Source: CAMDTE01 sp964504345
GTDB lineage: Bacteria; Bacteroidota; Bacteroidia; Flavobacteriales; Schleiferiaceae
Assembly: GCA_964504345.1 (NCBI GenBank)
Contig: CAZDDX010000005.1
Coordinates: 1-64,000 of the forward strand
DNA length: 64,000 nt
Direction of reading: 5' to 3'
Part shown: positions 1 through 8,776 of the stretch, piece by piece
Position numbering within the stretch: position 1 is the first letter of the stretch
Layout of the letters: each line of letters starts with the position of its first letter
Position numbers and translations under genes: made by a program
Notes under the pieces: generated by a model
What the model was told of the DNA's origin: nothing
The model's input: the letters and a program-made list of their open reading frames with translations, nothing else
Databases searched by the model: none

Positions 1-3000
1 GCAACGGGGCGGCAACCGTATCTGCCAGCGGCGGAACTTCACCCTACGCCTATTCGTGGTCTCCTTCGGGCGGAACAGCTGCTACGGCCTCTGGCCTGGC
101 CGCCGGTACCTACACCGTAACCGTGACCGATGCCAACAGCTGTACGGCTACGCGCTCGTTCACCATCACCCAACCTGCAGCCGCCTTGGCTGCAACGGCT
201 TCGGCGCAAACCAACGTTGCGTGCAACGGCGGAAGCAACGGGGCGGCAACCGTATCTGCCGGCGGCGGAACTTCACCTTACACCTATTCCTGGTCTCCTT
301 CGGGCGGAACAGCTGCTACGGCCACCGGCCTCGCGGCCGGCACCTACACCGTAACCGTGACCGATGCCAACAGCTGTACAGCAACGCGCTCGTTCACCAT
401 TACCCAACCTGCAGCCGCCCTGTCCGCAACGGCCAGCGCAACCGCTGCCACAGGCTTTGGGTTGAGCAACGGTACCGCTACCGCTACTCCTGCGGGCGGA
501 ACGGCTCCGTATACATATTCTTGGGCTCCTTCGGGAGGTACCGCTGCTACGGCAACGGGCCTCGCAGCCGGAACCTACACCGTTACCGTAACCGATGCCA
601 ACGGTTGCACCACCACGGCGCAAGCTACGGTAACCCAGCCGGCGTTGTTGGTTGCCGCTGCAAGCAATTCCGGTAACGTAAGTTGCTTTGGCGGTTCCAA
701 CGGTTCCGCTACCGCAACAGCGACCGGTGGTGTTGCGCCCTATTCCTACAGTTGGAATACCACGCCCGTGAAAACTACCGCTGCTGCAACGGGTTTGGTC
801 GCCGGGACCTACACGGTTACCATTACCGATGCTAACGGAAATACTGCAACTGTCTCTACTATCATCACCCAACCGGCAGCCGCTTTGGCCGCAACAGCAT
901 CTACGAGTATCAACGTAAGTTGCTTTGGAGGCGCAAACGGCGCTGCTACGGTTTCAGCAACTGGTGGAACTTCACCCTACAGCTACAGTTGGAACACAAC
1001 CCCGGTAAAAACCACCGCAATCGCTACGGGCTTGGCTTCCGGCACCTACACCGTTACCGTCACAGACGCCAACGGTTGCACAACCACCGCGCAATCAACC
1101 ATCACTCAGCCTGCAGCCGCCCTGTCCGCAACGGCCAGCGCAACTGCTGCCACCGGCTTTGGGTTGAACAACGGTACCGCTACGGCAATCCCGGCGGGTG
1201 GAACGGCTCCGTACACCTACAGTTGGAATTCAACCCCGGTAAAAACAACGGCTACGGCCACTGGCCTAGCAGCCGGTACGTACACCGTTACCGTGACCGA
1301 TGCCAACGGATGTACCACTACTGCACAAGTCAGCGTAACCCAGCCCGCGCTGTTGGTTGCCGCTGCAAGCAATTCCGGTAACGTAAGTTGCTTTGGTGGT
1401 GCCAACGGTTCTGCTAACGCATCTGCCACGGGTGGTGTTGCGCCCTATTCCTACAGTTGGAATACAACGCCCGTGAAAACTACCGCTGCTGCAACAGGTT
1501 TGGTCGCCGGGACGTACACAGTTACCGTAACCGACGCCAACGGAAATACCTCCACTGCATCCGTTATCATTACACAGCCTGCGGCCGCATTAGCCACTAC
1601 GGCTTCAGCGCAAACCAACGTAGCGTGCAACGGTGGCACGAATGGATCCGCTACCGTATCAGCAACAGGCGGAACAATGCCATACACCTACAGTTGGAAC
1701 ACAACTCCAGTGAAAACCACAGCGGCAGCCTCAGGTCTGTCAGCAGGGACTTACATCGTTACCGTGACGGATTCCAAGAGCTGTACGGCAACGCGCTCCT
1801 TCACCATCACTCAGCCAGCGGCGGTTCTGACCGCAACGGCCAGTGCAACCGCTGCCACCGGCTTTGGGTTGAGCAATGGAACCGCTACCGCTTCTCCTGC
1901 GGGGGGAACGTCTCCGTATACGTATTCTTGGGCTCCTTCGGGCGGTACCGCAGCTACGGCAACGGGCCTCGCAGCCGGAACCTACACCGTTACCGTAACC
2001 GATGCCAACGGTTGTACAACATCTGCACAGGTCGTAGTAACCCAACCCGCTCAATTGGTTGCTACAGCAACCAACTCCAGTAATGTAAGCTGCTTCGGGG
2101 GCACCAACGGTTCTGCCAGCGTGTCCGCCACGGGTGGCGTAGCTCCGTATGCCTACAGTTGGAACTCCACGCCGGTACAAAATACAGCAATTGCCATCGG
2201 CCTTACTGCAGGTTTCTACACCGTAACGGTTACCGATGCCAACGGAAATACCTCAACGGCTAACGTTACCATCGCCCAACCCGCAGCTGCATTAACCGGA
2301 ACTCCTCAACTGCTGAACGACGCTACCTGCCTGAACAGCAGCAACGGTTCTGTAGCAATTGCTGTTACCGGTGGAACCGCACCGTACAGCTATTCTTGGA
2401 ACACTGTTCCCAATCAAACGTCCGCCACCGCCATTAATTTGACCCCCGGAAACTACCAGTGTACGGTAACGGATGCTAATGGATGCGTCTTGGTTTCCAC
2501 TGCTGTTCTGGTTGTTTCTACGGATGATGATTGCGACGGCATCAGTAATGTTGTAGAAGGAAAAAATGCAGCACCGGTAATCGATACCGACAACGACAAT
2601 ACGCCAGACTATTTGGATCTGGATTCAGACAACGACTGCATACCGGACGCCTTGGAGTTGGTGGTTGATACCGATAACGACCTCACGGGCAACTGGCGGG
2701 ATCAAGACTCCGATGGAGACCTTATTCCGGATGCCGTTGAGGCAGCTGGTTCGTGCAACAATCCCGTGGATACCGATGGCGATGGCCAACCCGATTATCT
2801 GGATTTGGATTCCGACGGCGATGGCATTCCGGACACCGTAGAAGCAGGAAATGACCCGAGTAATCCTGTGGATACGGACAGCGACGGTACTCCCGACTTC
2901 CGGGATTTGGATTCCGACAACGACGGCAAGCCGGACGATCAAGAACGCGGTGTTGACGGTGGGAACCCCGTTGATACGGATGGTGACGGGACTCCTGATT

Positions 3001-3395
3001 TCCGGGATATTGACGTAGATGGTGACGGTATTCTGGACGCCTTTGAATCTGAAACAGAAGATTGCGACGGAGACGGTATCCCCAACATTCTGGACCCAGA
3101 CTTGTGCGACCCTTGGATACCCACTGGCTTCTCGCCCAACGAGGATCAGATCAACGATACCTGGAACATCCGTAACCTTCAATATGCTCCGAACAACGAA
3201 GTTGTGGTGGTCAATCGTTGGGGAGAGGTTGTTTACCAAAAGTCCCAATACGACAACACTTTCGACGGGACGCCAAATGTTCGGGTGTCTCAAGTTACCG
3301 GAGACGGTAAGCTGCCCGACGGTACCTACTATTTCGTGTTTAAAGATTTGACCAACAAACGACAGTACTCTGGATATGTATTCATCACTCGTTAA
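1..3395 (+). CDS. SprB-like repetitive surface adhesin with T9SS C-terminal domain (5' end outside window)
   Basis: The reading frame is open from the first bases, so the gene starts upstream; 1130 residues are visible. Residues 1 to about 838 are SprB-type repeats of about 78 residues, with recurring GGTAPYTYSW and GTYTVTVTDANGC blocks. Residues ~840-1036 are Asp-rich, thrombospondin-3-like calcium-binding motifs (DTDGDGTPDFRD, DSDGDGIPD). The last ~95 residues, from PWIPTGFSPNEDQ through VVVNRWGEVVY to the end, match the gliding-motility-associated (type B) T9SS sorting domain. The expected role is a very large cell-surface adhesin exported by the type IX system. Its stop codon overlaps the start of the PorP/SprF gene by 20 bases, the usual pairing of type B cargo with a SprF-like partner. 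The partner ligand is unknown. Confidence 0.93.
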   Translation, partial: NGAATVSASGGTSPYAYSWSPSGGTAATASGLAAGTYTVTVTDANSCTATRSFTITQPAAALAATASAQTNVACNGGSNGAATVSAGGGTSPYTYSWSPSGGTAATATGLAAGTYTVTVTDANSCTATRSFTITQPAAALSATASATAATGFGLSNGTATATPAGGTAPYTYSWAPSGGTAATATGLAAGTYTVTVTDANGCTTTAQATVTQPALLVAAASNSGNVSCFGGSNGSATATATGGVAPYSYSWNTTPVKTTAAATGLVAGTYTVTITDANGNTATVSTIITQPAAALAATASTSINVSCFGGANGAATVSATGGTSPYSYSWNTTPVKTTAIATGLASGTYTVTVTDANGCTTTAQSTITQPAAALSATASATAATGFGLNNGTATAIPAGGTAPYTYSWNSTPVKTTATATGLAAGTYTVTVTDANGCTTTAQVSVTQPALLVAAASNSGNVSCFGGANGSANASATGGVAPYSYSWNTTPVKTTAAATGLVAGTYTVTVTDANGNTSTASVIITQPAAALATTASAQTNVACNGGTNGSATVSATGGTMPYTYSWNTTPVKTTAAASGLSAGTYIVTVTDSKSCTATRSFTITQPAAVLTATASATAATGFGLSNGTATASPAGGTSPYTYSWAPSGGTAATATGLAAGTYTVTVTDANGCTTSAQVVVTQPAQLVATATNSSNVSCFGGTNGSASVSATGGVAPYAYSWNSTPVQNTAIAIGLTAGFYTVTVTDANGNTSTANVTIAQPAAALTGTPQLLNDATCLNSSNGSVAIAVTGGTAPYSYSWNTVPNQTSATAINLTPGNYQCTVTDANGCVLVSTAVLVVSTDDDCDGISNVVEGKNAAPVIDTDNDNTPDYLDLDSDNDCIPDALELVVDTDNDLTGNWRDQDSDGDLIPDAVEAAGSCNNPVDTDGDGQPDYLDLDSDGDGIPDTVEAGNDPSNPVDTDSDGTPDFRDLDSDNDGKPDDQERGVDGGNPVDTDGDGTPDFRDIDVDGDGILDAFESETEDCDGDGIPNILDPDLCDPWIPTGFSPNEDQINDTWNIRNLQYAPNNEVVVVNRWGEVVYQKSQYDNTFDGTPNVRVSQVTGDGKLPDGTYYFVFKDLTNKRQYSGYVFITR
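3..2516 (+). repeat. Tandem SprB repeats with a higher-order A-B-C period of ~702-705 bp
   Basis: About ten full repeats of ~78 codons plus one partial lie in frame inside the adhesin. Three subtypes alternate: A (NVACNGG or NVSCFGG core), B (ATGFGL core, no cysteine) and C (SGNVSCFGG core). The B core recurs at about 453, 1155 and 1860, giving steps of 702 and 705 bases. The last unit (from about 2290) is divergent. Neighbouring same-subtype copies look nearly identical, as expected if the array evolves by unequal exchange. Confidence 0.9.
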
Positions 3396-4287
3396 AAAAG
3401 CTGGGTTTATAACCCTGTTCACAACCGCTTCAAGTGTTTTGGTTTGGGGACAACAATCGTCCTTCAACGACGCTTATTTGTTGAACCCTACGTTGTTGGA
3501 TCCAAGTTTTGCTGGGCAATTGGACCACCAATACGCCATGGGCTACCAACAAAAATGGGTGGGTATTCCCGGAGCACCACGCTCCGCCGCATTCGCGGGG
3601 GACTTTTCCACCAAAAATTTCGGGATACAAGGTGCGTTGTTGACGGACCAAGCAGGGCCGCTGACGCGCATTACTCCATCGGTAACAATTGCCAAGACCA
3701 TCCAGCTTGATCGAGACCAAAAACTGTCCTTCGGTTTGAAGGGTGGGTTGGACAATTGGAGCGTGGATTTCTCAAAACCACAGCTGGATGTACCCATCGA
3801 TCCGGCTTTTCAATTGGGACAAACCTCTTTAATTCAGCCCAACATTGGCTTTGGATTGAGCTACAACTACAAGGATATTGCCTATGCGGGACTTTCAGCA
3901 TTGGACCTTGCGAGTAAAGCATGGAGTCCTTTGACCACCATACCGGCGCACCGCCATGCATTTGCGGGTGTCAATCTTGCGGTAAACAAAGCCAATAAAA
4001 TACGCCTATCTGGTGTGCTGAATCAGGTGGCCAACGCGCCACTTGATGTGAATGTGCATGCCGTTTGGGCCAACGAACAGTGGGGAGCAGCCGGATTGGT
4101 TTATTCACCCTCAGACGGTATCGGAATTGCCTTGGCAGCACCGAGCAATAAATCCTATCGACTGTTTTACAACTACACGTATCCTTTGAACCCCTTGCAA
4201 ACGATAACGCGTCAATCGCATACGATCGGCTTGTCTTTTTCGCCCAAATTAAAGCCCTGCAGTATTGCTGGCCCTCGTTATTTCTAA
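3376..4287 (+). CDS. PorP/SprF family type IX secretion membrane protein
   Basis: 303 residues with an N-terminal signal peptide ending near VLVWGQ. The mature start has the family hallmark: an NPTLLDPSFAG segment followed by a QKWVGIPGAP segment, then alternating beta-strand pattern to the C-terminus. PorP/SprF proteins are outer-membrane beta-barrels linked to T9SS; SprF is needed for surface display of SprB in gliding bacteria. The ATG lies inside the last codons of the adhesin gene (20-base overlap), so the two are probably translationally coupled. I infer that this protein serves the upstream adhesin specifically. It is called as a PorP/SprF paralogue rather than the core PorP. Confidence 0.9.
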   Translation: MYSSLVKKAGFITLFTTASSVLVWGQQSSFNDAYLLNPTLLDPSFAGQLDHQYAMGYQQKWVGIPGAPRSAAFAGDFSTKNFGIQGALLTDQAGPLTRITPSVTIAKTIQLDRDQKLSFGLKGGLDNWSVDFSKPQLDVPIDPAFQLGQTSLIQPNIGFGLSYNYKDIAYAGLSALDLASKAWSPLTTIPAHRHAFAGVNLAVNKANKIRLSGVLNQVANAPLDVNVHAVWANEQWGAAGLVYSPSDGIGIALAAPSNKSYRLFYNYTYPLNPLQTITRQSHTIGLSFSPKLKPCSIAGPRYF

Positions 4288-4291
4288 GCTC

Positions 4292-5917
4292 ATGAACCTA
4301 CGCACGTACTTTTGGACTGCCTTGTCCCTTTGCTTTTTTCCGTTAGGAGCCCAAAACTCCACCGAACCTACTGCAACAGGAAAATGGGAAAATGGCAAAA
4401 CGGTTCCCGCCGAATGGAACTCCGTAACCAATGACTATTTGCACACCCCCGGCGTAACCGGGAACATAGTGCATTTTGTATCCGATCGTGAGGAATTTAA
4501 TCCGGGATACATCAGTGTTTTGGGATGCGGTAAATTCAGAAAGCCCTATTCCATTTTGCGTTACGACGGCACCCGCACGGTATCGGTTCGTGAAGAAGGA
4601 ACAGAACGATGGGCAGGACCGCCCGTGTACAATTCCACAGGCGATTGGATGGCCGTACCAGCATGGAGCGAACGTTGCGTGGATGGGGTTGCAGGTATAG
4701 AGCTCCTGGTATTTCAGCAAACCGTAGCCAAAAAAGCAGACTTGGATTATTTGAACCAACGTTGGGACTTGGTTCGGTCCGTAGGACAGCCCCAGTTTAA
4801 AACGGCTTGGCACCCTGCGTTTCATCCAACAAAGCCCTTGCTTTTCTTTGATGCCGAAGGTAAAAATGGGTCTACTTTAATTTATTCCATACCCTTGGCG
4901 GCCGGTGAACCAGCACCTGTGCCCATGGCATTGCCGGGCGAAGGCGATGCGGTATATCCCACTTTTCACAAGAACGTATTATTTTACAGCAAGCCTGTAG
5001 CTCCCAACAACTTGGATCTGTTTCAATGGGATGGGAAAGTTGCTACGCCGTTAACTGAATTAAACTCTTCGAACAACGACTTCCAGTGGACCGTAGTGAC
5101 CGCGGACAGCGCTTGGTTGAACCGTCGGACCTCGGAAAACGGAACCGACGCATTCATTTTTGTCCGTGATAAAAAACAACAACCTGCGGCAAATTCAATG
5201 GACCAAAAGGAGGCCCCTCTGGCAGTGGTACCCGCAACAAGTTCAGGGAACCAAACCACCAAAGCTCAAGAGATCAAAACGACTACACCGCTTATTCCTT
5301 TGAATCCAGCAACGTCTGCACCCGAACGCGCAGATGAATACTGGATTGCCGCGGGTGTTTTTGAAGATGCCAACAATGCCCAAAAGCGCGCTGAGCAATT
5401 AGCAACGGATCCGTCACTAGCAAAACAAATTTCGGTACGGTACGACGGTCGTCGTTACTACGTTTGGGTTGCCGGTGGAGACGACCAAGCACAGGCACAA
5501 AAACTTCTATCCAGTGTGGTTCGTAAGGCCCCGGATGCGCGCTTGCAAACTATCCCAGCACCCTCCAACAAGCGCCAGCAACTGGAACTGTACTTTGATT
5601 TCAATCAATCCGTAATTCGCCCGGGTGAAGCTGCGCGAATCAACGCATTCGTAACCCAATTGAACGGAACACCGGGCACCTTCGAGCTGATTGGCCACTG
5701 CGATTCACGCGGGTCCAACGCCTACAACCTGCAATTGGGTTTGCGCCGGGCACAGAGCACCCGTGCCTTTTTGACCCAACTCATGGGTGCTGTATCTTCC
5801 AAGGAATCTTCTCGTTCCGAATGGGATCTTCAAGCTCCTTGCCCGGATGGAATTCCGTGCGACGAGACGGCACACGAGCGCAACCGACGCGTGGTGTTGG
5901 TGTTTACGCCGCGGTAG
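4292..5917 (+). CDS. PD40-like / SPOR / OmpA-domain envelope protein
   Basis: 541 residues from ATG 4292; an in-frame ATG at 4265 lies inside the PorP gene, and the 4292 start gives a clean signal peptide (cleavage near PLGAQ). Three parts are visible. Residues ~60-300 are a beta-rich, PD40-like region (HPAFHPTKPLLFFDAEG). Residues ~347-415 fit a SPOR domain (YWIAAGVFEDANNAQ ... YYVWVAGGDD). Residues ~430-541 are an OmpA-like peptidoglycan-binding domain (LYFDFNQSVIRPGE, IGHCDSRGSNAYNLQL, ERNRRVVLVF). It begins 4 bases after the PorP/SprF gene. By analogy with PorE/SprE-type proteins it probably ties the adhesin export site to peptidoglycan; that role is an inference. Confidence 0.85.
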   Translation: MNLRTYFWTALSLCFFPLGAQNSTEPTATGKWENGKTVPAEWNSVTNDYLHTPGVTGNIVHFVSDREEFNPGYISVLGCGKFRKPYSILRYDGTRTVSVREEGTERWAGPPVYNSTGDWMAVPAWSERCVDGVAGIELLVFQQTVAKKADLDYLNQRWDLVRSVGQPQFKTAWHPAFHPTKPLLFFDAEGKNGSTLIYSIPLAAGEPAPVPMALPGEGDAVYPTFHKNVLFYSKPVAPNNLDLFQWDGKVATPLTELNSSNNDFQWTVVTADSAWLNRRTSENGTDAFIFVRDKKQQPAANSMDQKEAPLAVVPATSSGNQTTKAQEIKTTTPLIPLNPATSAPERADEYWIAAGVFEDANNAQKRAEQLATDPSLAKQISVRYDGRRYYVWVAGGDDQAQAQKLLSSVVRKAPDARLQTIPAPSNKRQQLELYFDFNQSVIRPGEAARINAFVTQLNGTPGTFELIGHCDSRGSNAYNLQLGLRRAQSTRAFLTQLMGAVSSKESSRSEWDLQAPCPDGIPCDETAHERNRRVVLVFTPR

Positions 5918-6002
5918 ATAGGGGTATGGACCGCTGACAGCTAACCATAGAAACCTATTTCGTTGAGAAATTAAATGAAATCCAGGTAAATCACTTGTAG
6001 CT

Positions 6003-8249
6003 TCATTTTAATTCTGCTAAAAAAAGGCCAGTTACATAATACTTATTGCCTATTTTACTTATCCCTTTTATCGAAGGATGATAAAAATGGGTTGTTAATG
6101 TTCGTGTGTTTAGATTAATTCTACGAACCTTACCCATATTATCACCTTCTATAAAATATAATATGTTGTTATTTCCATTATTTTGGAGAAATTTCAATGA
6201 CCAGTTACCGAGGTTTACCGTTCCGTTAAAATAATTTCCATCAAAAGAGGAAAAATTCCAGTCCTGATTGAATCCTACGGATTGAAAACCTGTCCAATCA
6301 GCTTTAATTCGAATCAAACATCTATACCAAGATTGACCATTACTAAATGCATAATAATGGTTATCCGTTGGATTATAAACCAAATTACTCATTTCAGGTA
6401 ATCCTGGTATTGGAAAATAACCCGTTGAGTCAGCAATACCAAGAAACCCCGGTGTTGTTCCCTGATTTGTAATATTTAATACTGTTCCATTGGGCTGAAT
6501 TCTTCTAATTAGATTATGTTCAACGATAATAATTTCATTGTTTGCACCATTGTATATTCCCTGGATGTTTAAAAAACTCAATTGAGGCAAATAATCACTT
6601 ACCACCCCTGTTTGAGTAACAGTTTTTATTGCATTCTTAAAGGCAATCAACATAACTCCGTTTGGGCCCTTAATCAGCGGGTTTTTATATGCTAATAATT
6701 CATTCAGTCCAGCCGAACTACCCGTGCCATTTGTCAATCCCGATGCTCCTCCCGCTACGAATGAAAGTGCTTTTGAGTTAAAATTAACTTTGCCAATAAC
6801 ATAAGAGGTTCCATTGGAACTTAAAAAATATCCATTTATAGTGTCAAAACTAATTATATCAGAAATAATATCTCCAACATTCCCAACATGAAAGGGACCC
6901 GGTGAAAAGCTTTGAGATGCACTATTGTACCGCCCAGCGGCATATTCAATATGAGTAAACTCGGGTGCCGGGTTTACGATCGCATCGAGCGGAATCTGAT
7001 TTCCTTTGGATAATTTTAAATGGTCTTTTGTTACTTGAAGCAATTGCAACTCGTTGGTTGTGTCCCGATCGAATGATGGTAAAACAGAATATCCTATGGA
7101 TTTGCTCAACCTCAAGGTGTCTCCATTCAGGGTTAATTCCTGAAGTTCATTGGTGGAATCACGGTCGTTATCTGTTGGAAGGGAAATGGAATTACCGTTG
7201 CTGATGCTCAGAACATTACCTTGGACAGAAAGGGTTTGATGATCCGTATTGGCAGGTAATGCAACCGAATTGCCGTTGGAGATTGACAAACTATTTCCCG
7301 TCAAGATCAAGTTTTGTTGATCGGAGTCAATAGGTAATGAAACGCTATTACCGTTGGAGATGCTTAGCGTGTTTGCTGCAATCGATAATGTTTGGGCATC
7401 CGGCAATGTTACCGTATTTCCATTGCTAATGGTCAATGTGTTACCGGAAACCGAAAGCACTTGCTCATCGGTGTTCGGAGGCAACACCACCGAATTTCCG
7501 TTGGAAATAGACAAAGAAGTTCCCACCAGGGCTAAACTTTGTTGGTCTGAGTCGGGTGGTAATTGGATGCTGTTTCCATTGGAGATACTCAAGGAGCTTC
7601 CCGTGATACTTAGGGTCTGTTGGTCCGGGATCGCAACACTGTTTCCGTTGCTGATGCTCAAAGTGGAACCGGTAATACTCAATACCTGTTGGTCGTTGTC
7701 GTCCGGCAGCGTTACGGAATTTCCGCTTGATATTTCCAACAAATTTCCCGTCAGCTGGAGCAACTGGAGTTCATTCGTGGAATCACGATCGTGATCGTTA
7801 GGATTGCTCTTCGCAGCTTCCGCGTACAGCGCATAGGGTACACTGAGAAATTCCTGAACAGAGGCCAATCGATAATCTGTTCCTATTCCGGTTAAGTCTA
7901 TTTCTACCTTTAAAAAATGTGTATTATCCCCCCAGTTTATTCCTGAAAAAGAACCACTTACGTTGTCCCCTCTACCAATTGCTAGATTAAATCGTCCAAA
8001 CTCATCCGTCTGGGTTAAATGTTCCTCCTTGAAAACGGCGATTCCTTGTGTGCTTCCATTTAAAACACTGAAACGCACTCGAATCGACTTATTCGGAAGA
8101 GGGGTTCCCAATTCATCCATCCCAGGTACCGGGATTCCGTTCTTGTCGATTGCAACTCCCTGGAAATTGATTGATTGCGGTACGCCATTTTGCCCATACA
8201 CCCAAATTTGGGCGCCGACTAGTAACAATAGGAAAACAAACTTCTTCAT
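6003..8249 (-). CDS. Secreted repeat-stalk protein of unknown function
   Basis: 748 residues with a signal peptide (MKKFVFLLLLVGAQIWVYG). Residues ~20-140 resemble the N-terminal module of Bacteroidota tail-fibre or collagen-like surface proteins (SINFQGVAIDKNGIPV ... VPYALYAEAA). Residues ~150-400 are about nine imperfect 20-24-residue repeats built on LSISNGNSVxLP. Residues ~430-748 form an unrelated, strongly AT-rich domain with beta-propeller-like strands. No T9SS sorting tail is evident. The ATG overlaps the upstream gene's TGA (ATGA at 8246-8249). A fibrous stalk carrying a C-terminal head is a reasonable picture, but the function is not recognised. Confidence 0.75.
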   Translation of the reverse strand: MKKFVFLLLLVGAQIWVYGQNGVPQSINFQGVAIDKNGIPVPGMDELGTPLPNKSIRVRFSVLNGSTQGIAVFKEEHLTQTDEFGRFNLAIGRGDNVSGSFSGINWGDNTHFLKVEIDLTGIGTDYRLASVQEFLSVPYALYAEAAKSNPNDHDRDSTNELQLLQLTGNLLEISSGNSVTLPDDNDQQVLSITGSTLSISNGNSVAIPDQQTLSITGSSLSISNGNSIQLPPDSDQQSLALVGTSLSISNGNSVVLPPNTDEQVLSVSGNTLTISNGNTVTLPDAQTLSIAANTLSISNGNSVSLPIDSDQQNLILTGNSLSISNGNSVALPANTDHQTLSVQGNVLSISNGNSISLPTDNDRDSTNELQELTLNGDTLRLSKSIGYSVLPSFDRDTTNELQLLQVTKDHLKLSKGNQIPLDAIVNPAPEFTHIEYAAGRYNSASQSFSPGPFHVGNVGDIISDIISFDTINGYFLSSNGTSYVIGKVNFNSKALSFVAGGASGLTNGTGSSAGLNELLAYKNPLIKGPNGVMLIAFKNAIKTVTQTGVVSDYLPQLSFLNIQGIYNGANNEIIIVEHNLIRRIQPNGTVLNITNQGTTPGFLGIADSTGYFPIPGLPEMSNLVYNPTDNHYYAFSNGQSWYRCLIRIKADWTGFQSVGFNQDWNFSSFDGNYFNGTVNLGNWSLKFLQNNGNNNILYFIEGDNMGKVRRINLNTRTLTTHFYHPSIKGISKIGNKYYVTGLFLAELK
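7050..7800 (-). repeat. Tandem ~60-72-bp coding repeats (LSISNGNSV motif)
   Basis: About nine in-frame copies of a motif reading approximately DQQxLSITGxSLSISNGNSVxLP inside the 6003-8249 gene. Copies differ at several positions and alternate between longer units (with an extra D/P-rich link) and shorter ones. The codons for the invariant SNGNS core are visibly conserved at the DNA level. Confidence 0.85.
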
Positions 8250-8776
8250 TTGGAAACAATTAACGGAATGGTGGTTTGTGCTTGACCGTCAATACACAAA
8301 ACCAATTGATATAAGCCATTCGCATAAACACTTAAATCCAAAACATCCGTAAACGGTCGGGACAAAAGAGCTCGTCCGGTTACATCATACAACAGCAACG
8401 TAGCGGAAGTCTGATCAAAACCTTCTGCAATCAAACGGATTGAACCTTGGGTCGGGTTCGGCGCGGCTCTGAAAATCAAGGAGTTTCTAACGCCTTTCTT
8501 TAAAAGAACTGGATACTCAAAGCCGTGGTGAACCAATTGAGCATCGTGCCGAAGAGGTACCACCGTAGATGCATTTCCAATGGAGAAAAAAACGGTTTGA
8601 CTGCCGGATTTTATGCTACTACCCCCAGAATTAGTGCCCGAATTCACCAGCACCAGAGACTGGCTGCGTACAGCCAGCGCGCAAAACACCAAAATAAAAG
8701 TTAGCCAAGTCTTCAAAGCTAAACTTAGTTTGATTGAGCCTTTGATAGCAATGGCGCCCTGAAGCCAAGCAGCCAT
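8246..8776 (-). CDS. Secreted protein with T9SS type A sorting domain
   Basis: 176 residues from ATG 8776. The segment after ~residue 20 (LKTWLTFILVFCALAVRSQS) is a good signal peptide, so a TTG at 8716 is a credible alternative start that would avoid the 52-base overlap with the upstream gene. The C-terminal ~75 residues fit the type A T9SS sorting domain (AAPNPTQGSIRL ... YDVTGRALL ... GLYQLVL). The short central part (SGGSSIKSGSQTVFFSIGN) resembles the module of small Bacteroidota T9SS proteins that mainly carry a sorting tail. It overlaps the downstream stalk-protein gene by 4 bases. I infer it is a secreted partner of that protein. Confidence 0.75.
   Translation of the reverse strand: MAAWLQGAIAIKGSIKLSLALKTWLTFILVFCALAVRSQSLVLVNSGTNSGGSSIKSGSQTVFFSIGNASTVVPLRHDAQLVHHGFEYPVLLKKGVRNSLIFRAAPNPTQGSIRLIAEGFDQTSATLLLYDVTGRALLSRPFTDVLDLSVYANGLYQLVLCIDGQAQTTIPLIVSK

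Noticed and set aside
56..2180. Long open frames on both strands within the adhesin repeats
   Set aside because: They are out-of-frame shadows of repetitive, GC-rich coding DNA; their translations are Arg/Gly/Ser-rich and copy the repeat period.
3..2516. Regular repeats that could suggest a CRISPR array or minisatellite
   Set aside because: The repeats are ~234 bases, in frame and coding for SprB modules; there are no short identical repeats with unique spacers and no cas genes.
2625..3467. Minus-strand frame of 280 codons opposite the calcium-binding motifs
   Set aside because: It mirrors the DTDGDG repeats of the adhesin, has no family resemblance and runs antisense through two recognised genes.
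5917..6010. Search for a duplicated tRNA 3' end (attachment site) at the left edge of the AT-rich islet
   Set aside because: No stretch resembling TTCAAATCCCTCTTGGCC is seen there, so no att site is claimed.
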